This document shows, piece by piece, positions 51,174 to 60,561 of a stretch of DNA of 64,000 bases; the stretch's first letter is position 1, and each line of letters opens with the position of its first letter. Source of the DNA: Alistipes sp. (GTDB lineage Bacteria; Bacteroidota; Bacteroidia; Bacteroidales; Rikenellaceae); assembly GCA_021201825.1 (NCBI GenBank), contig JAJQED010000041.1:1-64000 (forward strand). The letters are read 5' to 3'. Under the pieces are notes generated by a model. That model searched no databases and was not told where the DNA came from. It saw only the letters and a program-made list of their open reading frames with translations. The position numbers were made by a program, and so were the translations under genes.

Positions 51174-51269
51174 GGGTAAGTCTTATACGACCAGCTCCTG
51201 CTGAATCCCCCAGGTGCGGAAGCAAGCAAGGGTAGGCGGTTGTAGCGGTGCGATATAAGTAGCTTACCC
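51174..51269 (+). ncRNA. ffs: Signal recognition particle RNA (4.5S-like, small bacterial type)
   Basis: Terminal helix GGGTAAG/CTTACCC; domain IV core CCCCAGGTGCGGAAGCAAGCAAGGGTAGG (AGGU..GGAA tetraloop..AAGCA); followed by an ATTTTTTATTT T-tract. Confidence 0.9.
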
Positions 51270-51338
51270 ATTTTTTATTTGCCCTGCCTCCCGGCACCGT
51301 TTTTGAACCTCGGCAAACCCGGAAAACAGTTCCAGATT

Positions 51339-52094
51339 ATGAAAGCAAATTTCTTACCCCTGGCAATCCCAGCGATACTATTACTTCTTGCAGGTTGTGG
51401 CCGTACGGTCCGTCATAGTACGAATTGGGAAGCGGAGATACCGGCCGACGAGATTCTCGAGAGCCGTGTGCTGACTGCAGAACAGCAACAGGCCCTTACG
51501 CCGGACGACGTGATTGAAATCCTGATCGAGGGTAACCTCGATTTTGCGGGCGACAACCTGACCGTCCGCAACAATAGCGAGCGTATCCGGGATGCAGCCG
51601 TCGGGCAGTATCCCATTGCGGTGGTTCTCTCGTGCCTCGATTCGAGGGTGCCGGTGGAAGATGTGTTCCATCGCGGGATAGGCGATATTTTCGTGGCACG
51701 GGTTGCAGGAAACATATCGAATGACGATATCCTCGGCAGTTTGGAATATGCCTGCAAAGTTTCCGGTTCAAAGGTGGTGATGGTACTGGGTCACCATTAC
51801 TGCGGTGCCATAAAATCGGCTATCGACGGAGTGGAACTGGGTAATATCACAACGCTACTGGAAAAGATACAGCCGGCCGTCGAGGCCAGCCTCGAGAATT
51901 ACAACGGGATGATCTCCTCGTCGAACGCCGAGCTCGTGGAAGAGGTATGCCTGCAGAACGTAGTCCATACGATCGGGGAGATTCGCCGTTACAGCCCGAT
52001 CCTGGCACAGATGGAAAGGGACGGTGAAATCCGGATCGTCGGGGGTATCTACGATATGCATACCGGCCTTGTCGATTTTATGACGGATATTTAG
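51339..52094 (+). CDS. Beta-class carbonic anhydrase, predicted exported lipoprotein
   Basis: VVLSCLDSRVPVEDVFHRGIGDIFVARVAGN, VVMVLGHHYCGAIKSA (zinc ligands C, H, C; D-R dyad); N-terminal AIPAILLLLAGCG lipobox. Confidence 0.92.
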   Translation: MKANFLPLAIPAILLLLAGCGRTVRHSTNWEAEIPADEILESRVLTAEQQQALTPDDVIEILIEGNLDFAGDNLTVRNNSERIRDAAVGQYPIAVVLSCLDSRVPVEDVFHRGIGDIFVARVAGNISNDDILGSLEYACKVSGSKVVMVLGHHYCGAIKSAIDGVELGNITTLLEKIQPAVEASLENYNGMISSSNAELVEEVCLQNVVHTIGEIRRYSPILAQMERDGEIRIVGGIYDMHTGLVDFMTDI

Positions 52095-52125
52095 TAACTT
52101 TAGCGCTGCTAATCAACGGCAGGGA

Positions 52126-52731
52126 ATGCTTATAAAGATATATACCAAGAATCCGGACGAACGTGCGGTAGCCAGGGTCGTTGCGGTTCTCGAAAACGAC
52201 GGGCTGATCGTTTACCCTACGGACGGGGTGTACGCATTCGGGTGTTCCCTACGCAGCCGCAAGGCGCTGGAGCGGCTAAAGGCCATAAAGAAAAAGGAAG
52301 AGTCGGGTTTCTCCATTATGTGTGCCGACCTCAGCCATATTTCCGATTACGCCAAGGTGGATACTCCCGTGTTCAAACTTTTGAAAAGAAATCTTCCGGG
52401 GCCGTTCACCTTTATTTTGAAGGCGTCGTCACGGGTGCCGGACAAGGTGCTGTCCCGGCGTAAGAATATCGGGGTCCGTATTGCGGACAATCCGATCTCC
52501 CACGAGCTTGTGGCCGCCCTGGGAGAGCCGCTTATCACCTCGTCGGTCAAGGACGAAGACCAGATCACGGAATATACGACAGACCCGGAATTGATCTGCG
52601 AGAAGTACGGCTCGCTCGTGGATGTCGTAGTCGACGGCGGTTACGGGGACATAACTCCCACCACAGTGGTGGACCTCACGGAAGAGGAACCTGTTATGAT
52701 CCGGCAGGGCGGCGGTGAATTGAAATTATAA
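52126..52731 (+). CDS. L-threonylcarbamoyladenylate synthase (Sua5/YciO/TsaC family)
   Basis: GLIVYPTDGVYAFGCSLRSRKALERLKAIKKKEESGFSIMC...NLPGPFTFILKAS. Confidence 0.92.
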   Translation: MLIKIYTKNPDERAVARVVAVLENDGLIVYPTDGVYAFGCSLRSRKALERLKAIKKKEESGFSIMCADLSHISDYAKVDTPVFKLLKRNLPGPFTFILKASSRVPDKVLSRRKNIGVRIADNPISHELVAALGEPLITSSVKDEDQITEYTTDPELICEKYGSLVDVVVDGGYGDITPTTVVDLTEEEPVMIRQGGGELKL

Positions 52732-52741
52732 AAAACAGAAT

Positions 52742-53269
52742 ATGGACAACCAGACAGAACTGAGGAAGAGCTTTTGGGTAGATGCGGCTACGGCCGGCGG
52801 TATAATCGGCCTGGTATTGGTGGTGATCGAGTTTATAAACGTACAAACGACCGCCTCGTGGATGGTTACGTTTACGTTCCTGCTTACCATCCTTTCGTTG
52901 GGTTACCTGATATATTTCTACTCCCGTAAGCGTTCCCTAAAATACGGCGCAGAGGGTTATAGCTACGGACAAAGCATGGGCTATATATTTGCCATGATGC
53001 TCTTCGCCGGGTTCGTCCTCGGGTTGGGGGAATTGCTCCTGTCCAAAGTCATAGCCCCCGATTATTATGCGGAGGAGCGTAAAGCCATATTGGAAAACAA
53101 TCCGATGTACGACCCCGATACCGAGATGGGCAAACAAATGGAGCGGATGGTTATGGGTACCGGGTTCTGGATATTCTCTTCTATTTTCAGTCTCCTGTTC
53201 TACGGCGGAATCATAGGGCTGTTCGCATCCGCAATGGTCAAGCGCAAACCTGACATATTCGCCGAATAA
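52742..53269 (+). CDS. DUF4199-like membrane protein
   Basis: Four TM segments, GYSYGQSMGYIFAMMLFAGFVLGLGELLL; typical Bacteroidetes neighbour of GT2. Confidence 0.75.
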   Translation: MDNQTELRKSFWVDAATAGGIIGLVLVVIEFINVQTTASWMVTFTFLLTILSLGYLIYFYSRKRSLKYGAEGYSYGQSMGYIFAMMLFAGFVLGLGELLLSKVIAPDYYAEERKAILENNPMYDPDTEMGKQMERMVMGTGFWIFSSIFSLLFYGGIIGLFASAMVKRKPDIFAE

Positions 53270-53283
53270 TACCCGTCCGGCAA

Positions 53284-54294
53284 ATGGAAGAAACTACCGT
53301 ACCGAACCCGAACAGCGCCATAGCAGCCGTAACCGGTAATCCGCAGATATCGGTCGTAATCCCCGTTAACAACGAGGAGGAATCATTACCGGAACTCTAC
53401 CGGTGGATCGATAGCGTTATGAGGGATAACGGCTTTACCTACGAGGTTATATTCATTGACGACGGTTCGACCGATTATTCATGGCAGGTAATAAGTAGCC
53501 TTGCCTCGGAGTTTCCGCAGGTAAGGGGACGCAGTTTCCGGCGGAACTACGGAAAAAGCGCCGCGCTCTATACCGGTTTCGAAGCGGCCGTGGGCGATGT
53601 GGTGATAACGATGGATGCCGACCTGCAGGACTCTCCGGACGAGATACCGGAGCTTTACCGAATGATAACCCGGGATGGGTACGACCTTGTTTCCGGATGG
53701 AAACGCGACAGGAAAGACCCGCTGGGAAAAACTTTGCCCAGCCGTTTCTTTAACGCTACGGCGCGGATGGTGTCGGGGATCAAACTCCATGATTTTAACT
53801 GCGGACTCAAAGCATACCGCCGTAAGGTGGTGAACAGTATCGAGGTCTTCGGGGAGATGCACCGCTATATACCAATCCTTGCCAAAAAAGCCGGGTTTAA
53901 CCGTATCGGGGAAAAGGAGGTCAAGCACTACCCCCGCAAGTACGGGAAGACCAAATTCGGCCTGGAGAGGATGGTTAAAGGCTATCTTGACCTTATTACG
54001 GTAACGTTCATAACCCGGTTCGGCAAGAGTCCGATGTATATCTTCGGAAGCCTCGGTACACTGATGTTCCTACTGGGGGGGATCACTACCGTTTGGCTCA
54101 TTGCGGAAAAAATATACCGCCAGAACCACGGTTACGTCGTCCGTAGTGTTGCCGACCAACCTATGTTTTTCATAGCCCTTACGGCCGTGATATTGGGGGT
54201 GATGCTGTTTCTTGCCGGTTTTCTCGGGGAGCTGATAAACCGCACCTCCGGAGACCGGAATAAATATATTATCGACGATTCGGTAGGAATATAA
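53284..54294 (+). CDS. Family 2 glycosyltransferase with C-terminal TM helices
   Basis: SVVIPVNNEEESLPELYRWID, FIDDGSTDYSW, MDADLQDSPDEIPEL; two TM helices. Confidence 0.93.
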   Translation: MEETTVPNPNSAIAAVTGNPQISVVIPVNNEEESLPELYRWIDSVMRDNGFTYEVIFIDDGSTDYSWQVISSLASEFPQVRGRSFRRNYGKSAALYTGFEAAVGDVVITMDADLQDSPDEIPELYRMITRDGYDLVSGWKRDRKDPLGKTLPSRFFNATARMVSGIKLHDFNCGLKAYRRKVVNSIEVFGEMHRYIPILAKKAGFNRIGEKEVKHYPRKYGKTKFGLERMVKGYLDLITVTFITRFGKSPMYIFGSLGTLMFLLGGITTVWLIAEKIYRQNHGYVVRSVADQPMFFIALTAVILGVMLFLAGFLGELINRTSGDRNKYIIDDSVGI

Positions 54295-54314
54295 ACCCTT
54301 AAACGTAATAATTT

Positions 54315-54785
54315 ATGATCCAGAGAATACAGTCGCTATATCTTTTTATCGTCGCGGGATTGATGGTCGTGATGCTGAGTTTCCCGTTAGGCAGGTTCCT
54401 GGCCGGGGACGAAGAATTCATACTAAAGGCTTACGGCATTTACTCGACCCTCGACACCGGTATTCCGATACTCGCGCTGCCCTATATGGGTATCCTTATT
54501 ACCCTTGCCGCGGCATTGCCGTTCATTACCATCTTCTTTTACAAGAACCGCCTGCTGCAAATCAGGTTATGCTTTATGGAGATGGTCTTCCTGATCGGGG
54601 TGCAGATTTTCGTGGTTTTTTTCCTCTATCGCGCCACGAAGAGTTTCAACCACCTGCCGGTATCCAGCGTTACCTATTCGGCGATAGACGTTATTCCGCT
54701 GGTTGCCCTTATCCTAATGTGGCTTTCTTTCCGGGCTATTGCCAAGGACGAAGCGCTTGTACGGTCGTTGGACAGGATCCGGTAA
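54315..54785 (+). CDS. DUF4293-like membrane protein
   Basis: MIQRIQSLYLFIVAGLMVVMLSFPLG...; four TM segments. Confidence 0.8.
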   Translation: MIQRIQSLYLFIVAGLMVVMLSFPLGRFLAGDEEFILKAYGIYSTLDTGIPILALPYMGILITLAAALPFITIFFYKNRLLQIRLCFMEMVFLIGVQIFVVFFLYRATKSFNHLPVSSVTYSAIDVIPLVALILMWLSFRAIAKDEALVRSLDRIR

Positions 54786-54801
54786 ACCGCGTATTGCACC
54801 G

Positions 54802-54845
54802 AAACGAATAAAGCGGCCCGCCGGGCCGCTTTATTCGTTTTTAGT
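54802..54845. terminator. Bidirectional rho-independent terminator between convergent genes
   Basis: Perfect 18-bp stem AAACGAATAAAGCGGCCC GCC GGGCCGCTTTATTCGTTT between + DUF4293 and - ompH. Confidence 0.9.
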
Positions 54846-54860
54846 TTTCCTGTCGGTCGG

Positions 54861-55376
54861 TTAAATGCCGAGTTCGGCCTGTACCAACGGGAGGATATTA
54901 ATGAACGTATTTTCATCGTAGTAAGCGAGCGACTGCGAAGTCAGTTCGAATACTGCGGTGAAAGCATTGTCCTTAGATACTTTCTGGATAGCTTCGTTAG
55001 CCTTTTCGATCACAGGGGTCATAAGCCTTGCCTGCTCCTGCTGCATAAGGTTACCTGCGTTCTGCTCGAATTGGGTCAGCCTTTCCCTAAGGTTGTTGAG
55101 TTCCTCGCTGCGCAGTTCGAGTATGGCTTCGGAAAGTGTATTCTGTTCTTTGACGAAGTTGTTCCATTTGTTGTTCAGCTCTACGGCCATGGATTCGTAC
55201 TGGTCCTCGAGGTCTTTCTGGAAAGACTCGAAGTTGGTCCGCACTTCCACCATCTCGGGCATCACGTCGATCAACTCGGCAAAATTGATGTAACCGAATT
55301 TTTGAGCGTAACCGTTGGCGTTACCCAGTAGAAATACGGCACTTACGGCCAGCACTACTTTCAAAAATCTTTTCAT
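54861..55376 (-). CDS. OmpH/Skp-family periplasmic chaperone
   Basis: Signal peptide, FGYINFAELIDVMPEM..., long coiled coil. Confidence 0.92.
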   Translation of the reverse strand: MKRFLKVVLAVSAVFLLGNANGYAQKFGYINFAELIDVMPEMVEVRTNFESFQKDLEDQYESMAVELNNKWNNFVKEQNTLSEAILELRSEELNNLRERLTQFEQNAGNLMQQEQARLMTPVIEKANEAIQKVSKDNAFTAVFELTSQSLAYYDENTFINILPLVQAELGI

Positions 55377-55405
55377 AAATCTAAGTTTGAATTATCAGTT
55401 TCGAA

Positions 55406-55915
55406 TTAATTAGCAAGCAAAGATATAATTTCCTGCGTTTTATCAACAGAGGGGGCGTAATAAAGTATCGTAGGGTTGGTTGCGATATCGATCACAACCT
55501 GGTAGCCGTTCTGCTCGGCATAACTGTTAATAATGGCGAAAACACGGTCCTGGATGGGTTTTATGGTTTCCACCCGTTTGCGGAGCAGCTCCCCTTCCTG
55601 TCCGAATATCTCTTCCTGGTAGGCAACGATCTCCTTTTCACGGTTTATTATGGCATCCTCCCGTTGGGTGCGTGTCGTTTGTGACAGATATCCTTTTTCG
55701 GCCTGGTACTGGTTATACTGCTGCTCCAGTTCGGCGAAAGCGTTGTCGATCTGCTGCTGGTACTGCTGCCCGAGCTGGTCGAGAGACGTAAGTGCGTCGT
55801 TATATTCCTGTACTGACCGGAAAACCGTTTCGCTGTTCAGGACCATCACACCCTGCGCCGACGCTGTGAACGCCGTGGCTACAAGGACTGCCGCTGCTAT
55901 AAGTAATTTTTTCAT
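55406..55915 (-). CDS. OmpH/Skp-family periplasmic chaperone (tandem copy)
   Basis: Signal peptide, GVMVLNSETVFRSVQEYNDA..., coiled coil. Confidence 0.92.
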   Translation of the reverse strand: MKKLLIAAAVLVATAFTASAQGVMVLNSETVFRSVQEYNDALTSLDQLGQQYQQQIDNAFAELEQQYNQYQAEKGYLSQTTRTQREDAIINREKEIVAYQEEIFGQEGELLRKRVETIKPIQDRVFAIINSYAEQNGYQVVIDIATNPTILYYAPSVDKTQEIISLLAN

Positions 55916-56039
55916 AGGGCCAAATTTTGGTTAAACAAACGACAAGATGCAAATTACGTGCATTAACATTGTTAAATTATAAATAATTACGTTCCCGTGC
56001 AAATCCTCCGGCATACTGGCCACCTGTCCACCGGTTGCT

Positions 56040-58730
56040 TTAGAATTGCATACCGATCACGTAGTGTATCTGGCCGCCGCTGCGTTTGGTCGGGTTGATC
56101 TGGTTGTTCGGTTTGTCGAAGCCGAATCCCCAGTCGATACCGAGCATCCCGACGATCGGCAGGTACAGTCGTACACCCACCCCGAGTGACCGTTTGATCT
56201 CGAACGGGTTGAACTTGTCCCATCCCGAGAAAGCGTTACCGCCCTCGGCGAAAACAAGGCCGTAAATGGTTGAGCTGGGTTTAAGGATGAACGGGTAACG
56301 CAGCTCGACGGTGTATTTGTTGTAAACGTGGGCGTAATCGGTCATACCGTAGCGGTAGGGAGTAAGTGCTCCGTCCTCGTAACCGCGCAGTGCGATAACG
56401 TCCACCCCGTAAATGTTGTAACCCGACATACCGTCACCACCGACGTCGAAGCCTTCGAACGGCGATTTCTTGTATTTGTTATAGTAACCGAGGTAACCCA
56501 TTTCGGCCTTGGCCATAAGAACCAGGCTCTGATTCCGGGACAACGGGGTGTACCATTCGGCTTTGAGTTTCCATTTATGGTATTCGATAAATTTATACCG
56601 CTTGTTGTCACTGAGGTTCGGGTCCTTGTAATCCTTATTATCGAACAGGGAATAGGGAGGTGTCAGTGTTACGGCCACCGAGAAGTCCGAACCGCGCCTG
56701 GGATAGATCGGCTGGTCCACGGAGTTACGCCCGAATGCAGTGGTAAAAGCAAATGTATTGGCGTTACCGTCCGAAATGATAAAATAATCGTACCAGTTAT
56801 CGAGCATATATGCCTGGTATGAGACTTCGTTATACAGCGTCCAGTATGGGTCGGGCCACTTTAGCCTATGGCCTATACCGACCGCAACGCCGACCGTACG
56901 GAAGAAGCGGGTCGCGTTACGGTAATAATAAGAAGCGTCCGTTTCACTCGAATAGTGGGTGCTGACTGTAAGTGAATTAGGCTTCTTTCCGCCCAGCCAC
57001 GGTTCGGTAAATGCCACCTGGAACGAAGAATAGTACGATCCGTTGGTCTGCGCCCGGATACTGAGGGACTGGCTCTGCCCCTGAGGGTAAGGCCTCCATG
57101 CTCCTTTCTTGAAGAAGTTTTTGAGCGATACGTTGTTCAGCGTAAGCCCCACGGACCCTACGAACATCCCGGAACCCCAACCCCCGGATATTTCCGCCTG
57201 GTCACTGGCCTGTTCCTCCAGGTCCCAGTTTATATTTACCAGCTCCGCCGAAATGGGCACCGGCTCCGGGAGGCTGCCCTCCGGGTTGAAGTGCTGCATC
57301 TGGCTCAGTAGCCTCATCGACTGCATCAACATCGACCGGTTGTATAGGTCGCCCGGACGGGTGTATAGTTCGCGTCGGATTACCTCGTCGTCCACACGCA
57401 GGTTGCCGGATATGTTCACTTCGTTGATAGTGGCCTGCTTGCCCTCCATGATCTTCAGCTCGAGGTCGATAGAATCTTCCCCGATAATGGTCTCGGCCGG
57501 GTCGATCATAAAGAACAGATAGCCGTCGTTCTGATAAAGCGAGGAGATGGTCGACGGGTCCTCCGGATTGTTCTCCTTGCCGATGCCGAGCCTTTTGTGC
57601 AGGGTTTTCTTGTCATAAGTGTCCCCGGGTTTGATACCGAGCAGCTGATCCAGGTATTCCGTGCTGTGGCGGCTGTTGCCGACCCAGGAAATGTCGCGGA
57701 AGTAGTATTTATTACCCTCCTCTATATTGATCAGGATACCGATCCTTTTTTCGTTTATGTCGTATATCGAGTCGAATACGATATTGGCGTTACGGTAACC
57801 GCGAGAGTTATAGAAGTCTATTATATTCTCCTTATCATTCGCGTACTCCTCTTCCTTAAGCTTTGAGTTCTTGAAAATATTGATGCTTTTCTTGCCGGTT
57901 TTCTTCATCTGGGCCCGGAGCTTTTTATCGGAGAAGACTTCATTGCCGGTGAAATCCAGCTCGCCGATCTTGACCTTATTGTTCTTCTCGACCACAAACG
58001 TAACCGTAACCGCATTCAGCAGCATCGTATCGTTCTCGATACGGGGATGGACCTCCACGTTCCGGAACCCTTTCTCGATAAAGTGTTGCTTTATAAGGTG
58101 GATATTCTTATTTATAACGAATTCCGACAATTCGCTCCTCCCGGCCCGCAGGCCCAGGTTTTCTTTCAACTCCTTTGCCTGGCCTTTGCGGATACCCTCG
58201 AAATACCAGTCGTAGACCATCGGCCTTTCCTTGAAATAGATATCCAGGTTAAGGCTGTCCCCGACGATCTCGCCGACCACGTCCACATCCGAAAAGTAAC
58301 GGCGGTTCCAGAAATTCTGCACCGCCTGCGAGATATAGTTCCCGGGAATATAGACCTCGTCGCCTTTCTTAAGGCCTGATACGATCAGGACCTGATTCTT
58401 GTCCAGGAACTCTATACCGTGGATATTTATATCGTTAATTATGTATTTGCGGGGATTCCTGTAATCGGCCAGCGGGAGTTTCTGCCTCTCTTCTTCCGAC
58501 AGGGGGATGGGTGCCGGTTTGTCGTCCGCCTCTTCCGCTTCGGGGCTTTGAGTGCCGTTGTCTATGTCCTGCTCACCGGTACCGGGAACGTCATCCGGGT
58601 CCGCTTCGGTTGCAACTGCTTCCTGGGGGGTAGCTTCGGGCTGCTCTCCGTCCTGTCCGGGTTGTTGGGCCAGGGCGGCGCTGAAAACAAATGTGGTAAG
58701 GGTAAGCAGTAGCAGGAATTGTCTTCTCAT
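56040..58730 (-). CDS. bamA: Outer membrane protein assembly factor BamA
   Basis: POTRA repeats, C-terminal barrel (LGVGVRLYLPIVGMLGIDWGFGFD, terminal QF), upstream of ompH genes. Confidence 0.94.
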   Translation of the reverse strand: MRRQFLLLLTLTTFVFSAALAQQPGQDGEQPEATPQEAVATEADPDDVPGTGEQDIDNGTQSPEAEEADDKPAPIPLSEEERQKLPLADYRNPRKYIINDINIHGIEFLDKNQVLIVSGLKKGDEVYIPGNYISQAVQNFWNRRYFSDVDVVGEIVGDSLNLDIYFKERPMVYDWYFEGIRKGQAKELKENLGLRAGRSELSEFVINKNIHLIKQHFIEKGFRNVEVHPRIENDTMLLNAVTVTFVVEKNNKVKIGELDFTGNEVFSDKKLRAQMKKTGKKSINIFKNSKLKEEEYANDKENIIDFYNSRGYRNANIVFDSIYDINEKRIGILINIEEGNKYYFRDISWVGNSRHSTEYLDQLLGIKPGDTYDKKTLHKRLGIGKENNPEDPSTISSLYQNDGYLFFMIDPAETIIGEDSIDLELKIMEGKQATINEVNISGNLRVDDEVIRRELYTRPGDLYNRSMLMQSMRLLSQMQHFNPEGSLPEPVPISAELVNINWDLEEQASDQAEISGGWGSGMFVGSVGLTLNNVSLKNFFKKGAWRPYPQGQSQSLSIRAQTNGSYYSSFQVAFTEPWLGGKKPNSLTVSTHYSSETDASYYYRNATRFFRTVGVAVGIGHRLKWPDPYWTLYNEVSYQAYMLDNWYDYFIISDGNANTFAFTTAFGRNSVDQPIYPRRGSDFSVAVTLTPPYSLFDNKDYKDPNLSDNKRYKFIEYHKWKLKAEWYTPLSRNQSLVLMAKAEMGYLGYYNKYKKSPFEGFDVGGDGMSGYNIYGVDVIALRGYEDGALTPYRYGMTDYAHVYNKYTVELRYPFILKPSSTIYGLVFAEGGNAFSGWDKFNPFEIKRSLGVGVRLYLPIVGMLGIDWGFGFDKPNNQINPTKRSGGQIHYVIGMQF

Positions 58731-58738
58731 CTTAACTC

Positions 58739-59464
58739 TCAAGGTTTGTTATTTTCGACCAGCCCGTACCTGCGCTCCCTCAGGGCATACTGCGCAAGCG
58801 CCCTGGAAAATTCTTCCTCTCCGAAGTCGGGCCAGTAAATATCGGTAAAATAAAACTCTGTATAAGCGGTTTGCCAAAGCAGGAAATTACTGAGCCTTAG
58901 TTCGCCGCTGGTGCGGATCAACAGGTCCGGGTCCGGAATGCCGCCGGTGTAAAGATGTCCGGCGAACATTCCCGCGTCGATCTCTTCCGGCCGTATTTCC
59001 CCGCCCGCCGCCTTGGCGGCAATTTCCTTTGCGGCATGCAGCATCTCTTCCCGCGAGCCGTAGTTAATGGCAAGGATAAGGTTTATATCCGTGCAGCCTG
59101 CGGTCTTTTGTTCAATGGTGTCCAGGTGGGGAATAACTCCGTCAGGCATGGAATCCCTGTCCCCGATGATACGGACCCGTACGCCGTTTTCAACGAGCGA
59201 ATCGATCTCCCCCGCGATACTCTCGCAAAGCAGGGCCATCAGCCCCTGCACTTCGTCCGTTGGACGGCCCCAGTTCTCGGTAGAGAAAACAAAAAGGGTC
59301 AGGTAGCGCACCCCTGCCTTGCGGGCAGCCTTAAGTACGACCCTGACGCTTTCCACTCCCTGGATATGGCCCGACAGCCGCTCTTTACCTCGGCTTTTAG
59401 CCCACCGGCCGTTGCCGTCCATGATAATGGCAACGTGCTGTGGTATTTTAGATGTGTCGGCCAT
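58739..59464 (-). CDS. uppS: Isoprenyl transferase (undecaprenyl diphosphate synthase)
   Basis: HVAIIMDGNGRWAKSRGKERLSGHIQGVES, DLLIRTSGELRLSNFLLWQTAYTEFYF. Confidence 0.96.
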   Translation of the reverse strand: MADTSKIPQHVAIIMDGNGRWAKSRGKERLSGHIQGVESVRVVLKAARKAGVRYLTLFVFSTENWGRPTDEVQGLMALLCESIAGEIDSLVENGVRVRIIGDRDSMPDGVIPHLDTIEQKTAGCTDINLILAINYGSREEMLHAAKEIAAKAAGGEIRPEEIDAGMFAGHLYTGGIPDPDLLIRTSGELRLSNFLLWQTAYTEFYFTDIYWPDFGEEEFSRALAQYALRERRYGLVENNKP

Positions 59465-59621
59465 ACAATCTCGTATCTTTTTACAGAGCCACAAATATAG
59501 TAATTTAAACTCACCCGGCGAGGAGTTTACCTCATTTTTACCCGCGCCGTTGCTAACCCGGGGCGGGACGGGGAGCCGTGGCCGTAAAATTTTATGCTGC
59601 CGGGATCCGGGTGGCTGCAGG

Positions 59622-60515
59622 TTATTCCGCCGCAGACTCGTCCCTCTTATCGAGCCCCCACAGCATTTTATTTCTTAACGTATCGTAAAAGGATATATTT
59701 TGCAGGTGGGCCAAAAAAACCGGTTTGGACGATCTTTTTACGGATAGGACCGCCCCGTGCGGTATTTGCAGTATTTCCCCGTCCGCCGATGAGACCGTAT
59801 CGCGGTCCCGGCCGTTAACCCGGAACTGCACTTCCGAACTGTCAGGAAGCACTACGGGCCGCATGGTAAGGTTATGGGGAGCGATGGGGGAAAGGACCAT
59901 GCAGTCGCATTGCGGGGCGACGACCGGGCCGCCGACGCTTAGCGAATAAGCGGTCGACCCTGCCGGGGTAGAGAGTATCACGCCGTCCCCCCAATAGGTG
60001 GCTACCATTTCACCGTCCACATATGTCTCTACGGCGATCATAGGTGCGCTACCACGCTGGATGGCCAGTTCGTTGAATGCGAACGCCGGTTTGTCGGCCG
60101 GGTAGGCTCCGCCGCTGATCTCGAGCAGGGGGCTCTCCCGGACGGTGTAACGCCGGTTTTTAATATCTTCGAGGGCCGTTGCAAGCCCGTCTTTATTAAT
60201 GTTCGCCAGAAAGCCGAGCCTCCCGGAATTGATCCCCAGAACGGGAATCCCTGCCATGCCTACGGTCTTTACACACTCGAGGAACGTACCGTCCCCGCCG
60301 TAACTCAATACCATATCCCCGTCGTAAGTGGACGGATCGGCCGGGTCATACCGGCTCTCGGGCGGGATCGGATGGCCCGCCGCCCGGGAAGACTCGTCCG
60401 CAAATTCCCCGTTGAGACTGTAGGGCATACCGCAGCCGTCCAACAGGGCAAGCAGTTTGCATATATCACGGGGGCTGTGGCCTGTACCCGGACGGCAATA
60501 TAGCATTATTCTCAT
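59622..60515 (-). CDS. nadK: NAD kinase
   Basis: MVLSYGGDGTFLECVK (GGDGT), GINSGRLGFLANI; start trimmed to MRIMLYCRPG. Confidence 0.93.
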   Translation of the reverse strand: MRIMLYCRPGTGHSPRDICKLLALLDGCGMPYSLNGEFADESSRAAGHPIPPESRYDPADPSTYDGDMVLSYGGDGTFLECVKTVGMAGIPVLGINSGRLGFLANINKDGLATALEDIKNRRYTVRESPLLEISGGAYPADKPAFAFNELAIQRGSAPMIAVETYVDGEMVATYWGDGVILSTPAGSTAYSLSVGGPVVAPQCDCMVLSPIAPHNLTMRPVVLPDSSEVQFRVNGRDRDTVSSADGEILQIPHGAVLSVKRSSKPVFLAHLQNISFYDTLRNKMLWGLDKRDESAAE

Positions 60516-60561
60516 TTCGGGAAATATTGGTAACTTTACCCGGCAAATGTAACTTTTTCCG

